Below are positions 47,014 through 59,884 of a stretch of 64,000 nucleotides of DNA, one piece after another; position 1 is the stretch's first letter, and each line of letters starts with the position of its first letter. Origin of the DNA: Theropithecus gelada (lineage: Eukaryota; Chordata; Mammalia; Primates; Cercopithecidae). The stretch spans positions 142,192,766 to 142,256,765 of the forward strand of contig NC_037689.1 in assembly GCF_003255815.1 (NCBI RefSeq), in the 5' to 3' direction. Under the pieces are notes generated by a model that was not told the DNA's origin, did no database searches, and saw only the letters and a list, made by a program, of their open reading frames with translations. The position numbers and the translations under genes are program-made.

Positions 47014-47101
47014 ATGGTTATTAAGAAACGAGATATGCCAAACAAATACTGATAGGGTTGAAACAAAGACCTGAATACAGCACTATTGAAGGCTGAGTGG
47101 A

Positions 47102-47465
47102 TGATATGGTTTGGCTGTGTTCCCACCCAAATTTCATCTTGAATTGTATCTCCCATAATCTGAACATGTTAAGGAATGGACCTAGTGGGAGGTAACTGAA
47201 TTATGGGGGTGGGTTTTTCTCATGCTGTTCTCATGATAGTGAATATGTCTCATGAGATATGATGGTTTTATAAAGGGCAGTTCCCCTGCACATGTTCTCT
47301 TGCCTGCCAACATGTAAGATGCGCCTTTGCTCCTCTTTTGCCTTTCACCATGATTGTGAGGCCTCCCCAGCCATGTGGAAATGTGAGTCCATTCAATCTC
47401 TTTTTCTTTATACATTATCCAGTCTCAGATATGTCTTTATAACAGTATGAAAATAGAATAATACA
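47102..47465 (+). mobile_element. Solo THE1-type LTR
   Basis: It runs from TGATATGGTTTGGCTGTG to AATACA. The flanks GTGGA and GCGGA are a 5-base duplication with one change. Confidence 0.88.
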
Positions 47466-47469
47466 GCGG

Positions 47470-50455
47470 ACCAAAAAGATCCCTGCTGTTTTCTCAATAT
47501 TAAAGGGCTTCAGAAAAGTCATCATACACCTTAAAGTACAGAGAAATTTAAAAAGCCAAATGGCAGAAATTGCAATGAGAAACTTGGCCTGTAAATCACT
47601 TGGGGCAATAATCAGGCAGATTAATCAGATAAAGATTGACAAAAGAGCCAGCATCCCTTGGCTCAACTTCCTCTCTGGGGACTCAAATCCTTAAACACTG
47701 GGTGGGTAAAATGGTCACAAGGAGTAAGAGAAGTTTTGAGGACTTCTTTACATGGGAGCCCCTTACACTATGGTATCAACCCAACTGATGAAGGCCTGAT
47801 GCAGGCTTTCATTTAGTTAAGAGAATACAGAAATGTAAGGAATAATAAGACTTTAAAAGTTGGAATATTTACAGTGTGAACAGGTTATTTCTCCTTTACT
47901 GAATGTTTTATGTGAACGAATATTACATTTGACTGGAGAATACTTCTACCTAGTATTGTAAAGAAAAACTTGTTGATGAATTCTGAATGGAGATTACAAT
48001 TAAGAATATTAGGGTTGATAGGGTTAAAGTGAAGGTTTTGAGGAGAATTGGTATATTTGAACAGGCTTTATGTGAAGGGGTTGTATCTCATTTACCTGGG
48101 TGTACTATGGGGTTGCATATTATGTCTGACTGAGGAACTGTTTCTGTAGAACAGAAGGCGTGTAGATTCACCACTCAAGCAATATTAACTAGGCATGCTA
48201 AATGGGAATGAATAAGATTGTCTGAGCCCATCCAGTATAGATTAGAGGCTGGAGTGCTGGCACAGACACATTCTCTGTGTAGTAACTTCATAACAAGCTT
48301 GGAATGGGGCTTATATATTATACTTCTTGGTGAGAACTATTGGGACTTTGGGACTTTGGACTAGAAAATGTCCATTTGAGAAGCAATTACTAGCTTACTA
48401 TTAAGTATTAGTTAACACTGCTCCTATAATTAATGGGCAAAAAATAATCCTAAAACCCAAAATACTCATTAAGTCTTGGGTGATATAAGAGAAACTATCT
48501 GATGGGAACAGCACTGCCCAGAATTGCCAAATAGAATTGAAATGTTTTATAGAGGATTATGCTACTGAGAGAACGCCATGGGGAGACACTCATGAGCTTG
48601 AAGTTTCTCTTCCTCTAGGACTGATTTTGGAAGTGCTTGAGTTGCTGCTGGATTCTGCTGTCAATTGGACAGTGCCCTATAAACTGCTCTTGACAAACTA
48701 ACAAAGAACTACTTGGTTTATGAAGGGTAGTTCTAAGGGAATAGATAATATCCCGTTTGGAAGACCACCACTTCGAGAGAAGAAGGTATAAACAAATCAG
48801 CTCAGTAGGCTGAACTGTGTGCTGCTTGCAACAATGTTTTGATTTTTTTTTTTTTTTTAACTAATCTGGCCATATGGTCAGGCAAAAAGATGCCAGAAAA
48901 CTGGTCTATTAAAGGGATGTCCATATGGGGCATGACCTGATGGGCATTTGAGGGGTACATTAAATTAGAACATATTGATGTACATCAGAACTCCCTTTCA
49001 GGTTTGAATGGTGATTGAAATCACATCCCTGTGTGCTCACTGTGTTCCATGAGTCCATGAAAAATGGATATGGAGATACCACAGCAGTACAGAGATGGAC
49101 TGAATCTCTACCTACTCCCCTTGCATCCTCTGAGGCAGAAAATGACAATAATATTTGCTTTTACTGCCTGCAAAAGAAAGAATGCACATGGCTATGTGGC
49201 AGATTTCCCAGGGGAAAGGCCTGAACATAGCCGACAAGTCAAACTGATGCCAGTAGCCTCAGGGTAGCTATAAATGGGTCTTGACCATCATAGACACTGA
49301 AAGTGGACTGGACTTTGCTTACCAAGTAGGAAATACAAACTTTCCGAGTGCTATACAATAACCAGAACAGATGATGTTGCACCAATTTAGACTGCCGAGT
49401 CACATGTCTTTAGATCGAGAAATGCACTTTTCAGCCTATAATGGTCATCAATAGGCAGTGAGATATTCTCCTCAGGGTAATAGTTTGATATAGATTAGGA
49501 ATGGGAAATTAATATATTGATTGCCAAGATAGACAGATAAAGACACGAAGGTCTGGCTTACATGCCTTCATGAGTGTGTGCTCATGCTCAACATGAGCGA
49601 GACCAAAGGTCTATCCATATTAGATACATTCCTCTGCTTTCCTGGTGGAACTGGAGAGAAAGGCGTAATGGAGCATGCTGCTATGATGACTATATTTATA
49701 TTTTTTTCCTTTTTTGCCCACATTTCCTCAACTTTCTTTTTTCTACCTGATGCAGCGATCACAGGAACTGATGCAGCTACAAATGCCAAAACAGAAATAA
49801 TTTCTAAGCAAGAAACTCTATATTTTTAAACCTTCATGTCAGAATTCCTAAGGAACTGATGCATCAAGTTTATTTTTATCCCATCTGGCAAAACTGGGGT
49901 TTACAGTGAATACTTCCGTGGTACCTGGAGGTCAAGATATCCCACTAGTTTTGTATGTATGTAAATCTACTATATATAAATGAAAACGGACTGAAGGGAA
50001 GAAACTTTCTAGACTGCTATTGTTATTTGCAATCTAGATCAGCACAGTGGCCAAATCTAATGTGCCTTCCAAAGTTTAAAAAGTTTGGGTATAAATGGAG
50101 AAAAGGAAGAATAGTTGCTAAGCGTAAAGGAATGAATAACAGGCTATGTAATGAGGGAAATCTAATACTACATTAACACCTCGAAAGAGGTTCAGAGCAA
50201 GAGATGACATTTCCTCTTAGTTCAATCATATCAGATGCCTGAAAGGGTGATGCTATATATTACTGAAACCACCTCTGCTTTCGGAACCTGACAAGATCAA
50301 ATAGAAGCCCACAAACCTGAGTAAACTCTACTTAGGAAGTATTTTCATACATTATAATGTTGAACTATACTAATTATTAATGACTGAATAGGTCTCTAGT
50401 AATATATTATCTTGTAACATTTAACATTTTGTTACATGGGATCCATGGTCAAAAA
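47470..50455 (+). pseudogene. ERVL-type internal sequence with pol remains
   Basis: Fragments of retroviral pol show through many stops. A decayed RNase H is near 48,700-48,840 ('tttatgaagggtagttct', then a WAEL-like part). Integrase-like text lies near 49,140-49,330, including a GSYKWVLTIIDTESGLDFAY-like stretch that recalls the ERVL integrase core around its first Asp. An ERVL-like LTR follows. Assignment is by eye. Confidence 0.5.
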
Positions 50456-50935
50456 CTAAGGGGTAAACTCTGGTATAATAAGAAATATGCTTGGTCTTCA
50501 TTCCCACTCCCTGGCACAGAGTTTTTAAAGTTCTTAGAATTTCCTGAGTGACAAAAGTGTCTTTTGTTGTTCATAATGAGGCCCTTTTATTCACACCTTA
50601 GTTTTTGCTAATTAGGTGACAAGGTGGGCAATCAAGATAGCCTCAGGTTGGGGCTGATCACTGAAAAGACCTAGTTATCAGAGGGCTGAAACTATAAGAC
50701 CCACCCCATTGACCTCTGGGAAGTGGAGGAGAGCAGGCTGGAGAGCAGGCTATACAAAAACTCTTGAACAGTGAGATTCAGTGACCTTCCAAGTTGCCGA
50801 ACACACTCAGGTGCTGGAAAGGGCATGGGAACTCTGTATACTACCCCCCTCCCCATACCTTGCCCCACGCATCTTTTCAATTTGGCTATCCCTAAATTGC
50901 ATCTTTTATAATAAACTAGTAAATGTGAAAACAAA
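50456..50935 (+). mobile_element. ERVL-class LTR (LTR16/33-like)
   Basis: It contains 'ttcctgagtgacaaaagtgt', 'ataagacccaccccattgac' and a tail 'ataataaactagtaaatg' typical of ERVL LTR ends. It probably is the 3' LTR of the preceding ERVL remains. Confidence 0.55.
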
Positions 50936-51060
50936 AACAAAAACAATTGGCCATAAATGCATGGGTTTATTTCTGAACTCTTCTCTGCTTTTTAAATGTA
51001 AATGTTTAATCCATTCAACGTAATGTAGTATTTTATAACTATTGGTTTAGGTTCACTATT

Positions 51061-53405
51061 TTGTTATTTAAAGTCAGCTTCATCCCTGGGATCAACAGCT
51101 GGTTCAACATAGGCAAATCAATAAACATAATCCATCACATAAACGGAACCAAAGACAAAAAACACATGATTATCTCAATAGACATAGAAAGGGCCTTTGA
51201 TAAAATTCAACATCCCTTCATGTTAAAGACTCTCAATAGACTAGATATAGATGAAACATATCTCAAAATAATAAGAGTTATTTATGACAAACCCACAGAC
51301 AATATCATATTGAATGGGCAAAAGCTGGAAGTCTTCCCTTTGAAAACTGGTACAAGACAGGGATGCCCTCTCTCACCACTCCTATTCAACACAGTATTTG
51401 AAGTTTTGACCAGGGCAATCAGGCAAGAGAAAGAAATAAACGTATTCGAATAGGAAGAGAGGAAGTTGAATTGCCTCTTTTTGCAGACATGATTTTATAT
51501 TCAGAAAATCCCATTATCTCAGCCTAAAAACTCATAAAACTAATAAGCAAATTCAGCAAACTCTCAGGATACAAAATCAATGTGCAAAAGTCACAAGCAT
51601 TCTTTTATACCAACAATAGACAAGAAGAGGGCCAAATCATAAATGAACTCCCATTCACAATTGCTACAAAGAGAATAAAATACCTAGGAATATAACTTCT
51701 AAGGGATGTGAAGGACCTCTTCAAGGGTAACTACAAGCCACTGTTCAAGGAAATAAGAGAGGACACACACAAATGGAAAAACATTCCATCCTCATGAATA
51801 GGAAGAATCAATATCATAAAAATGGCCACACTGCCCAAAGTAATTTATGGATTCAATGCTATTCCCATCAAACTACCATTGCCATTCGGCACAGAATTAG
51901 AGAAAACTATTTTAGATTTTCTATGGAATCAAAGAAGACCCCGTATAGCCAAGACAATCCTAAGCAAAAAGAACAAAGCTGGAGACATCCTGCTACCTGA
52001 CTTCAAACTATATTACAAGGCCACGTAACCAGAACAGCATAGTACTGGTACCAAAACAGATATATAGACCAATGGAACAGAAGAGAGACGTCAGAAATAA
52101 CACCACACATCTACAACCATCTGATCTTCGACAAACCTGACAAAAACAAGCAATGGGGAAAGATGTCCTATTCAATAAGTGGTGCTGGGAAAACTGGCTG
52201 GCAATATACAGAAAACTGAAACTGGACCCCTTCCTAACACCGTATACAAAAATTAACTCAAAATGGATTAAACACTTAAATGTAAAACCCAAAACCATAA
52301 AAATCCTATAAGAAAACCTAGGCAATACCATTCAGGACATAGGCATGTGCAAAGACTTCATGACGAAGACACCAAAAACAATTGCAACAAAAGCCAAAAT
52401 TAAAAAATTGGATCTAATTAAATGAAAGAGCTTCTGCACAGCCAAAGAAACTAGGGTCAGAGTGAACAGGCAACCTACAGAATGTGAGAGGATTTTTGCA
52501 ATCTACCCATCTGACAAAAGTCTAATACCCAGTATTTACAAGGAACTTAAACAAATTTATAAGAAAAAAACAAACAACCCCATCAAAAAGGGACAAAGGA
52601 TATGAACAGACAGTTCTCAGTGGAAGACATTTACATGGCCAACAAACATATGACAAAAAGCTCAACATCACTGATAATCAGAGAAATGCAAATCAAAACC
52701 ACCATGAGACACCATCTCACGCCAGCCAGAATGGTGATTATTAAAAAATCAGGAAACAATAGATGCTGGTGAGGCTGTGGAGAAATAGGAATGCCTTAAC
52801 GTTGTTGGTGGGAATGTAAATTAATTCAACCATTGTGGAAGACAGTATGGTGATTCCTCAAGGGTCTAGAACCAGAAATACCATTTGACCCAGCAATCCC
52901 ATTACTGAGTATATATCCAAAGGAATATAAATCATTCTACTATAAAGACATATGCACATGTATGTTTACTGCAGCACTATTTACAACAGCAAAGACATGG
53001 AACCAACCCAAATGCCCATCAATGATAGACTGGATAAAGAAAATGTGGTACATGTATACCAAGGAATACAATGCAGCCATAAAAAGGATTGAGATCAAGT
53101 CCTTTTCAGGCACATGGATGAAACTGGAAGTCATCATCCTCAGCAAACTAGAATAGAAAACCAAGTAACACATGTTCTCACTCATAAATGGGAGTTGAGC
53201 AATGAGAACACATAGACAGAGAGAGGGGAACAACACACACCAGAGCTTGTTGGGGGATGTGGGTGAGAAGAGGGAACTTAGAGGATGGGTCAATAGGTGC
53301 AGCAAACCACCATGGCACATGTATACTTATGTAACAAATCTGCATGTTCCACACACGTATCCCTATATTTTTTAAAGAAGAAATAAATAAATAATAGTAA
53401 TAATA
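51061..53405 (+). mobile_element. L1P 3' part: RT core to 3' UTR
   Basis: A 5'-truncated L1. ORF2 RT sequence is open at 51,061-51,453 (residues FDKIQHPF, TGTRQGCPLSP), then broken. The C-terminal part is near 51,770-53,156 in several frames. The 3' UTR ends in A-rich sequence near 53,400. Inactive. Confidence 0.85.
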
Positions 53406-53549
53406 ATAAGACTGAATATCTTTTCAAATGTTTACGGCCACTTGTGTTTTCTCTTCTCTGAAGAGTTCTTTTGCCAATTTTTCTATTCATTTTTCATTTA
53501 TTATTAAATTGTGGTAATTATTTAAATATTCTGGATAAGAATTCTTTGG

Positions 53550-53936
53550 GGGGTGTGTGTGTATGCATGTGTGTGTATATGTATATAAAACATCTCTTAA
53601 TTTGTGACTTTAAACATTTTTACTGTGCTTTGTGATGAATAAAAGTTCTTGATTAAAAAAATTAAGTCATGGTTATAGTGTTTTTATTCTGACTCAAAGA
53701 TATGTTAGTTATGTGATATTTGGTAAGTTTCTTAATCATATTTAATGATGCCTAGAACTATCAATTCACTTGTGAGGATCTTATAAAGGGAAAGCATGTG
53801 AAAATCTATATGTATATATATGTGTGTGTGTATATAAACACACATATATGTGTACCTGTATATAAGTATAAACATACACACACACACACACACACATAGC
53901 TTTTCACATGCTTTTCATATATGTATGTATATATAG
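53550..53936. repeat. TG/CA/TA microsatellite cluster
   Basis: 'gtgtgtgtgtatgcatgtgt' near 53,553 and a larger mixed TA-TG-CA block at about 53,810-53,935, including a (CA)n at 53,876-53,895. Confidence 0.85.
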
Positions 53937-53937
53937 A

Positions 53938-56425
53938 TGTTATATTTGTCCATTATAACATTGCTATAAAAAATATTTAAGACTGAGTAATTTATAAAGA
54001 AAAAAGGTTTAATTGACTCATGGTTCTCCAGGCTGTACAGGAAGCATGGTGGCATCTGCTTCTGGGGAGGCCTCAGGTGGCTTTTACACATGGTGGAAGG
54101 CAATGCAGGAGTGAGTCACTTCACATGTTCACATGGTTAGAATAGGAGGAAGAGAGAGGGGGCAGGTGCTACACACTTTTAAACAACCAGATCTCATGAG
54201 AACACAATATCAAGATGACAGCACCAAGGGGTGATGGTATTAAATCATGAGAAACTGCCCCCATGATTTAATCACCTCCCACCAGGCCCCACCTCCAGCA
54301 CTGGGGATTATACGTCACCAAACTATTCGATGAGGACACAGATCAAAACCATATTATTCTGTCTTGGCCCCTCCAAAATCTCACGTCCTTCTCCCATTGC
54401 AAGATACAATTATGCCTTCCCAACAGTCCCTAAAAGTATTAACTCACTCCAGCATTAACTCAAAAGTCGAAAGTTCAAAGTCTTATCTGAGACAAGGTAA
54501 GTCCCTTACACCTATGAGCCTCTAAAATAAAAATAAAACAAAGAAACCAACAAAAAACACATTAGTAACTTTCAAGATACAATGGGGGTATAGGCATTGA
54601 GTAAATGCTCCCATTCCAAACAGGAGAAATCTCCCAAAATAAAGGGGCTACAGGCCTCATGCAAGTCCCAAAACCAGCAGGGCAGTCATTAAATCTTAAA
54701 ACACCAAAATAATCCCCTTTAACTCCATGTCTCACATGCAGGACGCACTGGCACAAGGGGTGGCTCCCAAAGCATTGGGCAGCTCTGCTTCTGTGGCTTT
54801 ACAGGGTTCAGCCCCCACAGCTGCTTTCATGGGCTGGCATTGAGTACCTGTGGCTTTGCAGGTGTGGGGTGCAAGCTATTGGTGATTCTACTTTTCTGGA
54901 GTCTGGAGGATAGTGGCCCTCTTTTCACAGCTCCACTAGGTAGTATCCCAGTGGGGACACTGTGTGGGGTATCTTACCCGACATTTTCCCCCTACTGCTC
55001 TACTAGAGTTTCTCCATGAGGAACCTTTACTGCCCTAGTAAAGGTTCTCCATGAAGGTTCCACCTCTGCACCAGGCTTCTGCCTGGATGTCAAGGGTTTT
55101 CCACACTTCCTCTGAAATCTAGGCAGAGCGTCCCAAGCCTCAACTCTTGCATTCTGTGTACCTGCAGGCTTAATACTATGTGGAAGCCATCAAGGCTTAC
55201 AGCTTGCACCCTCTGAAGCAGCAGCCTGAGCTGTACCTGGGCGCCTTTCGGTCATAACTGGATCTAGAGCAGCTGGGGTGCAGGGAGCAGTGTCCCAAGG
55301 CTGCACAGGGCAGCAAGGTCCTGTGCCTGGCCCATGAAACTATTCTTTTTTCCTAGGCCTCTGGGTCTGTGATGGAAGGGGCTGTTGCAAAGATCTCTGA
55401 AATGCCTCTGAGGCATTTTCTCCATTGTCTTGGATATTACCACTTGGCTTCTTTTTTTTCTCACGCAAATTTCTGGAACCTGCTTGAATTTCTCCCCTGA
55501 AAATGGGCTTTTCTTTTCTACCTCATGGTGAGGCTGCAAATTTTCCCAACTTTTATGCTATACTTCCCTTTTACATAGAAGTTCCAGTTTCAGGTAATTT
55601 TCAGGTATAGGTTGTTAGAAGCAGCAGGCCACATCTTGAACATTTTGCTGCTTAGAAATTTCTTCTACCACAAACCCTAAATCATCATTTGCAAGGTCAA
55701 AGTTTCACAGATTCCTATGGCAGGGGCAAATGCTTCCAAGTTCTTTGCTAAAGCATAACAAGCATAACAAAAGTGCTTCCGTTCTGAATAAGTTTCTCAT
55801 CTCCATCTGGGACCACCTCAGCCTAGACTTCGTTGTGCCTATCACTATCAGCATTTTGCTCAACTATTCAACAATTGTCTAGGAAGTTCCAAAGTTGTCC
55901 TTATCTTCCTGACTTCTTCCGAGCCCATCACACTCTTCCAACCTCTGTCTGTCACCCACTTCCAAGGTCACATCCACATTTCCAGGTATATTCATAGCAA
56001 TGCCCCACCTCTGGTACCCACTTGCTGTATTAGTTCATTCTCATTGCTATAAAGAAATATCTGAGACTGAGTAATTTATAAAGAAAAGAGGTTTAATTGG
56101 CTCACAGTTTCACAGTCTGTATAGGAAGCATAGTGGTATCTGTTTCTGGTGTGGCCTCAGGAAGCTTTTACTTGTGGTGGAAGAACAAGGGGGAGTGAGG
56201 CTTTTTTCATGACCAGACTAGGAGGAAGGGGGTGGGGCAGGGAGGAGCTGCACACTTTTAAACAACCAGATTTTATAAGAACTCACTATTGTGATGACAG
56301 CACCAAGGGGGAATGATATTAAACCATGAGAAACTGCCGCCATGATCCAATTACCTCCCACCTCCAGCATTGAGGATTACATTTCAGCATGAGACTTGGG
56401 TGGGGATAAAAATCCAAACCATCTT
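53938..56425 (-). mobile_element. Second full MaLR provirus (MST/MLT1 type), reversed
   Basis: LTRs are at 53,938 to about 54,360 and about 56,027-56,425, with internal sequence between that is like that of the first MaLR provirus ('ccctcttttcacagctccac'). Flanks ATAGA and TTAGA may be the target duplication. The LTRs carry an extra block around 'gtggcatctgcttctgggg' and are older than THE1. Confidence 0.82.
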
Positions 56426-56447
56426 AGATGCCATTGGTGGTGGTTTT

Positions 56448-56539
56448 AGTAGTATTAATATTGTTATTATTTAAAGTCTTCTAAAAGAGACAAAGTAGTA
56501 TTAATATTGTTATTATTTAAAGTCTTCTAAAAGAGACAA
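56448..56539. repeat. Exact 46-bp tandem duplication
   Basis: Unit 56,448-56,493 is repeated without change at 56,494-56,539. The unit is AT-rich single-copy-looking sequence. Confidence 0.93.
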
Positions 56540-56739
56540 ACTCTCCTTTCTCCTAAGAAGGCATTCTATCAATTTGTCAGGCAAACCCTATTGTATTTTT
56601 TCAATGCCTTTCATTCATTAGGGAAAGAAATGTAACTTTGGTAAAGGACAGTACAGAAAATAGAGGCGGTGTCTATTCAAAATCTTCCTCTTTTTAATTT
56701 ATTAAGCTTACTCAAGTATTTCATTAAAACAACTCTAAA

Positions 56740-57038
56740 ACTTTTTTTTTTTTTTTTGAGACAGCTCGCTCTATCCCCCAGGCTGGAGTGCAGTGGCACA
56801 GTCTTGGCTCACTGCAACCTCCGCTTCCTGGGCTCAAGTGACTCTCATGCCTCAGCTTCCCAAGTAGCTGAGATTACAGGTCCCTGCCACCACGCCCAGC
56901 TAATTTTTGTATTTTTAGTAGAGACAGTGTTTCACCATGTTAGCCAGGCTGGTCTTGAACTCCTGACCTTAAGTGATTCACCCACCTCGGCCTCCCAAAA
57001 TGTTAAGATTACAGGAGTGAGTCACCACACCCAGCCTA
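56740..57038 (-). mobile_element. Alu (S type), reversed
   Basis: A T-run of about 15, then the reversed Alu arms to 'cacacccagcc'. A few bases of the usual 'gagacagggtctcgctct' start are lost. Confidence 0.9.
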
Positions 57039-57391
57039 AAACAAACTTATCATCATCCTTCAGTACTTTCCAATTTCTCTTCTTGCTTTCAGAGGGCAAC
57101 ATCTAAAAGCTGCCTACTTTTTTTAGTTTTGTTTCCTCAACTCCTAACTACTCCTGTTAAATAAAACAATAAAAGGCCACTGTGGTGGACTCAGATTCTG
57201 TATTAGGATCAAAAAGACCAGATGAAAACTCAGAATAGAGTCACTCATGCTGAAGTTCCACATCATCAAACTAAAACTGAGAGATGGGAAGAGAGAGAGA
57301 GAGACAACAGCCTAATTTCCCAGACAGGCCAGTTTCAATAGACATGACAATAAAGTTTCCTCTGCTTTAATTCTTACAACAAAAAGGTTAC
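57039..57391. other. No gene or recognised repeat
   Basis: Includes a short (GA)n at 57,290-57,303. Otherwise unremarkable. Confidence 0.4.
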
Positions 57392-57515
57392 CTAGGCTGG
57401 GTGCAGTGGCTCATGCCTGTCATCCCAGCACTTTGGGAAGCCAAGGTGGCAGGATTGCTTGAGTTCAGCAGTACAAGACCAGCCTGGGCAACATAGCCAG
57501 CCATAGTCTCTACTA

Positions 57516-57578
<63 letters not shown>

Positions 57579-57752
57579 TATATTTTAAATTGGGCAGGCA
57601 TCCTAGTATGTGCCTGTACGCTCAGCTACTTGGGAGGCTGAGTGGGGAGGATAATTTGAGCCTGAGAGATCGAGGCTGCGGTGAGTTCTGATTATACCAC
57701 TGCACTCCAGCCTGTGCCACAGAGTGAGACCCTATCTATAAACGCATTTTAA
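57392..57752 (+). mobile_element. Old Alu (J type) expanded by a CA repeat
   Basis: The left arm ends 'catagtctctactaata'. A (CA)n of about 29 units (57,516-57,573) replaces the middle A-rich linker, and the right arm follows. Confidence 0.88.
57516..57573. repeat. (CA)n microsatellite inside the Alu
   Basis: A near-pure CA run; Val-Cys repeat frames on the opposite strand are its artefacts. Confidence 0.95.
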
Positions 57753-57759
57753 AAACCTG

Positions 57760-58690
57760 ATGTAAACCAATCGGTTGTTTCTCTATGATTCCGTTTCCCC
57801 TTTTCTGCCTTACAAGGACAGTAACTTGAAAGGACCAATCTACTTTTGATTCTGGTTTTGATTTCTCCAGCTCTCCTAGGTTTCAAAGCCGGCCTCCTCT
57901 GCTTGGCTCATTGGAAGACTTACTCTATTTTATGGAATAAAATGTTGCCTGATTCTAGAATCACAAAGAAAGCCAATTACAATCTTTAAATTTGTTGTAC
58001 TTTTTTTGGTGACACTCTTAAGTTTTGCTGTTAGACTTGCATCCCCATCACCTCACCAAACTGTGATTGTATAAGATAAAGACATTTTCAATCAAAGTTA
58101 TTTTACCCAGACACCCATACTCTGACTGCTGGGACTTAACACGACTCTCCTGTTCTCCTGATCTTTCTCTCCTGTTCTTACCACTCTGTCTGCTCTTGTT
58201 CTGTGTTTTATGTAGGTTTATCCTCTTCTACCTGAACGTTCAATATTAAAGTTTCTGAAGTCTCAGATGTAGGTAATCAATATAATGTATGCTGATGATT
58301 CACACATTGATATATTCAGTCCCTGAGCCCGAGGCCCATATAGACTATTGCTCATGTGACATCACTTTTCTGCCAATTGTTTCATAGCTCTCTCAAACTC
58401 AAGACATTCCAGAGTAAAAGAATTCTCTCTCCTGAACCTGGTATTCATCCGGCATTCTCTATATCAGTGCATGATACCAGCATAGATACATTTGCATATT
58501 CCAAACCTAAAAAATCATTATTATGCACCTCTAACTCCCTTTTCCTTAACTGGTCACCATATTCTATCATTTTTATCTTCTAACACTTTTTCAAATTGGT
58601 CTACTTTTTTCTGTCTCTACCACATCCTTTTAAATCCAAGTCACCATCATCTCTTACTAAATATGATTCATTTCTTACTAAATGACTAGC
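57760..58690. other. No gene or recognised repeat
   Basis: Single-copy-looking sequence with short chance frames. No exon signature. Confidence 0.4.
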
Positions 58691-58699
58691 CAAATGTAG

Positions 58700-58800
58700 G
58701 TTGCACAGTGTTTAAATGCATCGATCTTGTAGCCAGTGTGCCTGGGTTCAAATCCTGGCTTTGATACTTATCACCTTTATCACCTCCATTTACTGCCTCC
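58700..58800 (+). repeat. MIR relic
   Basis: 'gtgcctgggttcaaatcctg' followed by 'gatacttatcacc' is the MIR core. Confidence 0.75.
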
Positions 58801-58844
58801 TTGTTAGCTATTATTAGTTCTGCACTTATGCCCTGACATTTTAT

Positions 58845-59215
58845 TCTTCACACTGTAGCCAGGTTGATCTTTTTTAAAATATAAATTTGGTCACTTCACT
58901 TCACATAAGTGTTCCTTCCTCTATTAAAGAGGAGGATTCCATTATGCTTAGAATAAAGGGGGAAAAATTATTACATGACCTACAAAGCCCTACATAGTCT
59001 AGCATCTAACTTGTAACAGCTTCATCTCACATCATTCTTTCCTCTAATAATATCTGTTCATGTACTCTTCTCTCTCCTGCCATAAGGCTTTTGCATGAGC
59101 TATTTTTCTTTATAGAATGTTCTTCCCTCCCAATCTGCCTTCTTAAAGTTTGCTCATCCTTCTGATCTCACTTTGAATGTCATACTTAAGGATTATTCCC
59201 TGAGTTATCTAACTA
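58845..59215 (+). repeat. L2 3' end relic
   Basis: 'acctacaaagccctacatag', 'ggcttttgcatgagctattt' and 'tcactttgaatgtcat' in order are the 3' end of L2. Confidence 0.75.
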
Positions 59216-59884
59216 GGTGTATGAAATTGCTCAAGGACTAATTTTTCAGTTGCATTGGTGGAGATAGGAACACACTGTTTTACTTCTAATGAGTTGAACT
59301 TCAGGCAGAGAATAAAATCATAGGGAACAGATAAAGATTGTGCACTCTCAGATGTTACCTTTAACTTCTCAAGGCTGTATGGAGAAGAGAGAATAGGATC
59401 CCTAAACAAATCAATTAGTTAAAGATTACAAATATCTCCCATTCCAATTAGAGTTTGGAGCACATTCACAGCCAAGAAAGCCAGATGAAGCCGTCACCAC
59501 AGCTTATGATTTCTCAAGGAAATAGGGTCCTTTCTTGTTTGGTCAGAGGTGGAATAGCCATCAGCTGGTCTAAGGACTGCCACATCAACCACATGGACGT
59601 GGTGCCTTAGGCTACTCCACGGTGACATCTATCCTGCCTGCCTATTACAGAATAAGCTCAGTGCCATCTTGACTCTGAATGGGGGAAAATATCTACAAAC
59701 TACTCCTCTGACCAGGTAAGTATGACCAGGAAAGCAACGACTGTGTTGCTCAGGAGCCAATGACGGTGATTAGACATTGGTGGGCTAATTTTCTAAGACA
59801 AATGCTCACCAATTTGTTTTGAAGATATATAGTCAGAGGTGGCATAAAGGGGGCTTCTGGGAAATGGATAATGTTCTATTTCTT
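59216..59884. other. No gene or recognised repeat
   Basis: No convincing frame or repeat. Confidence 0.4.

Noticed and set aside
56669..57106. 145-codon open frame over an Alu
   Set aside because: Typical reversed-Alu translation, no start context or exon structure.
57388..57601. Val-Cys repeat open frames on the minus strand
   Set aside because: Artefacts of the (CA)n repeat in an Alu.
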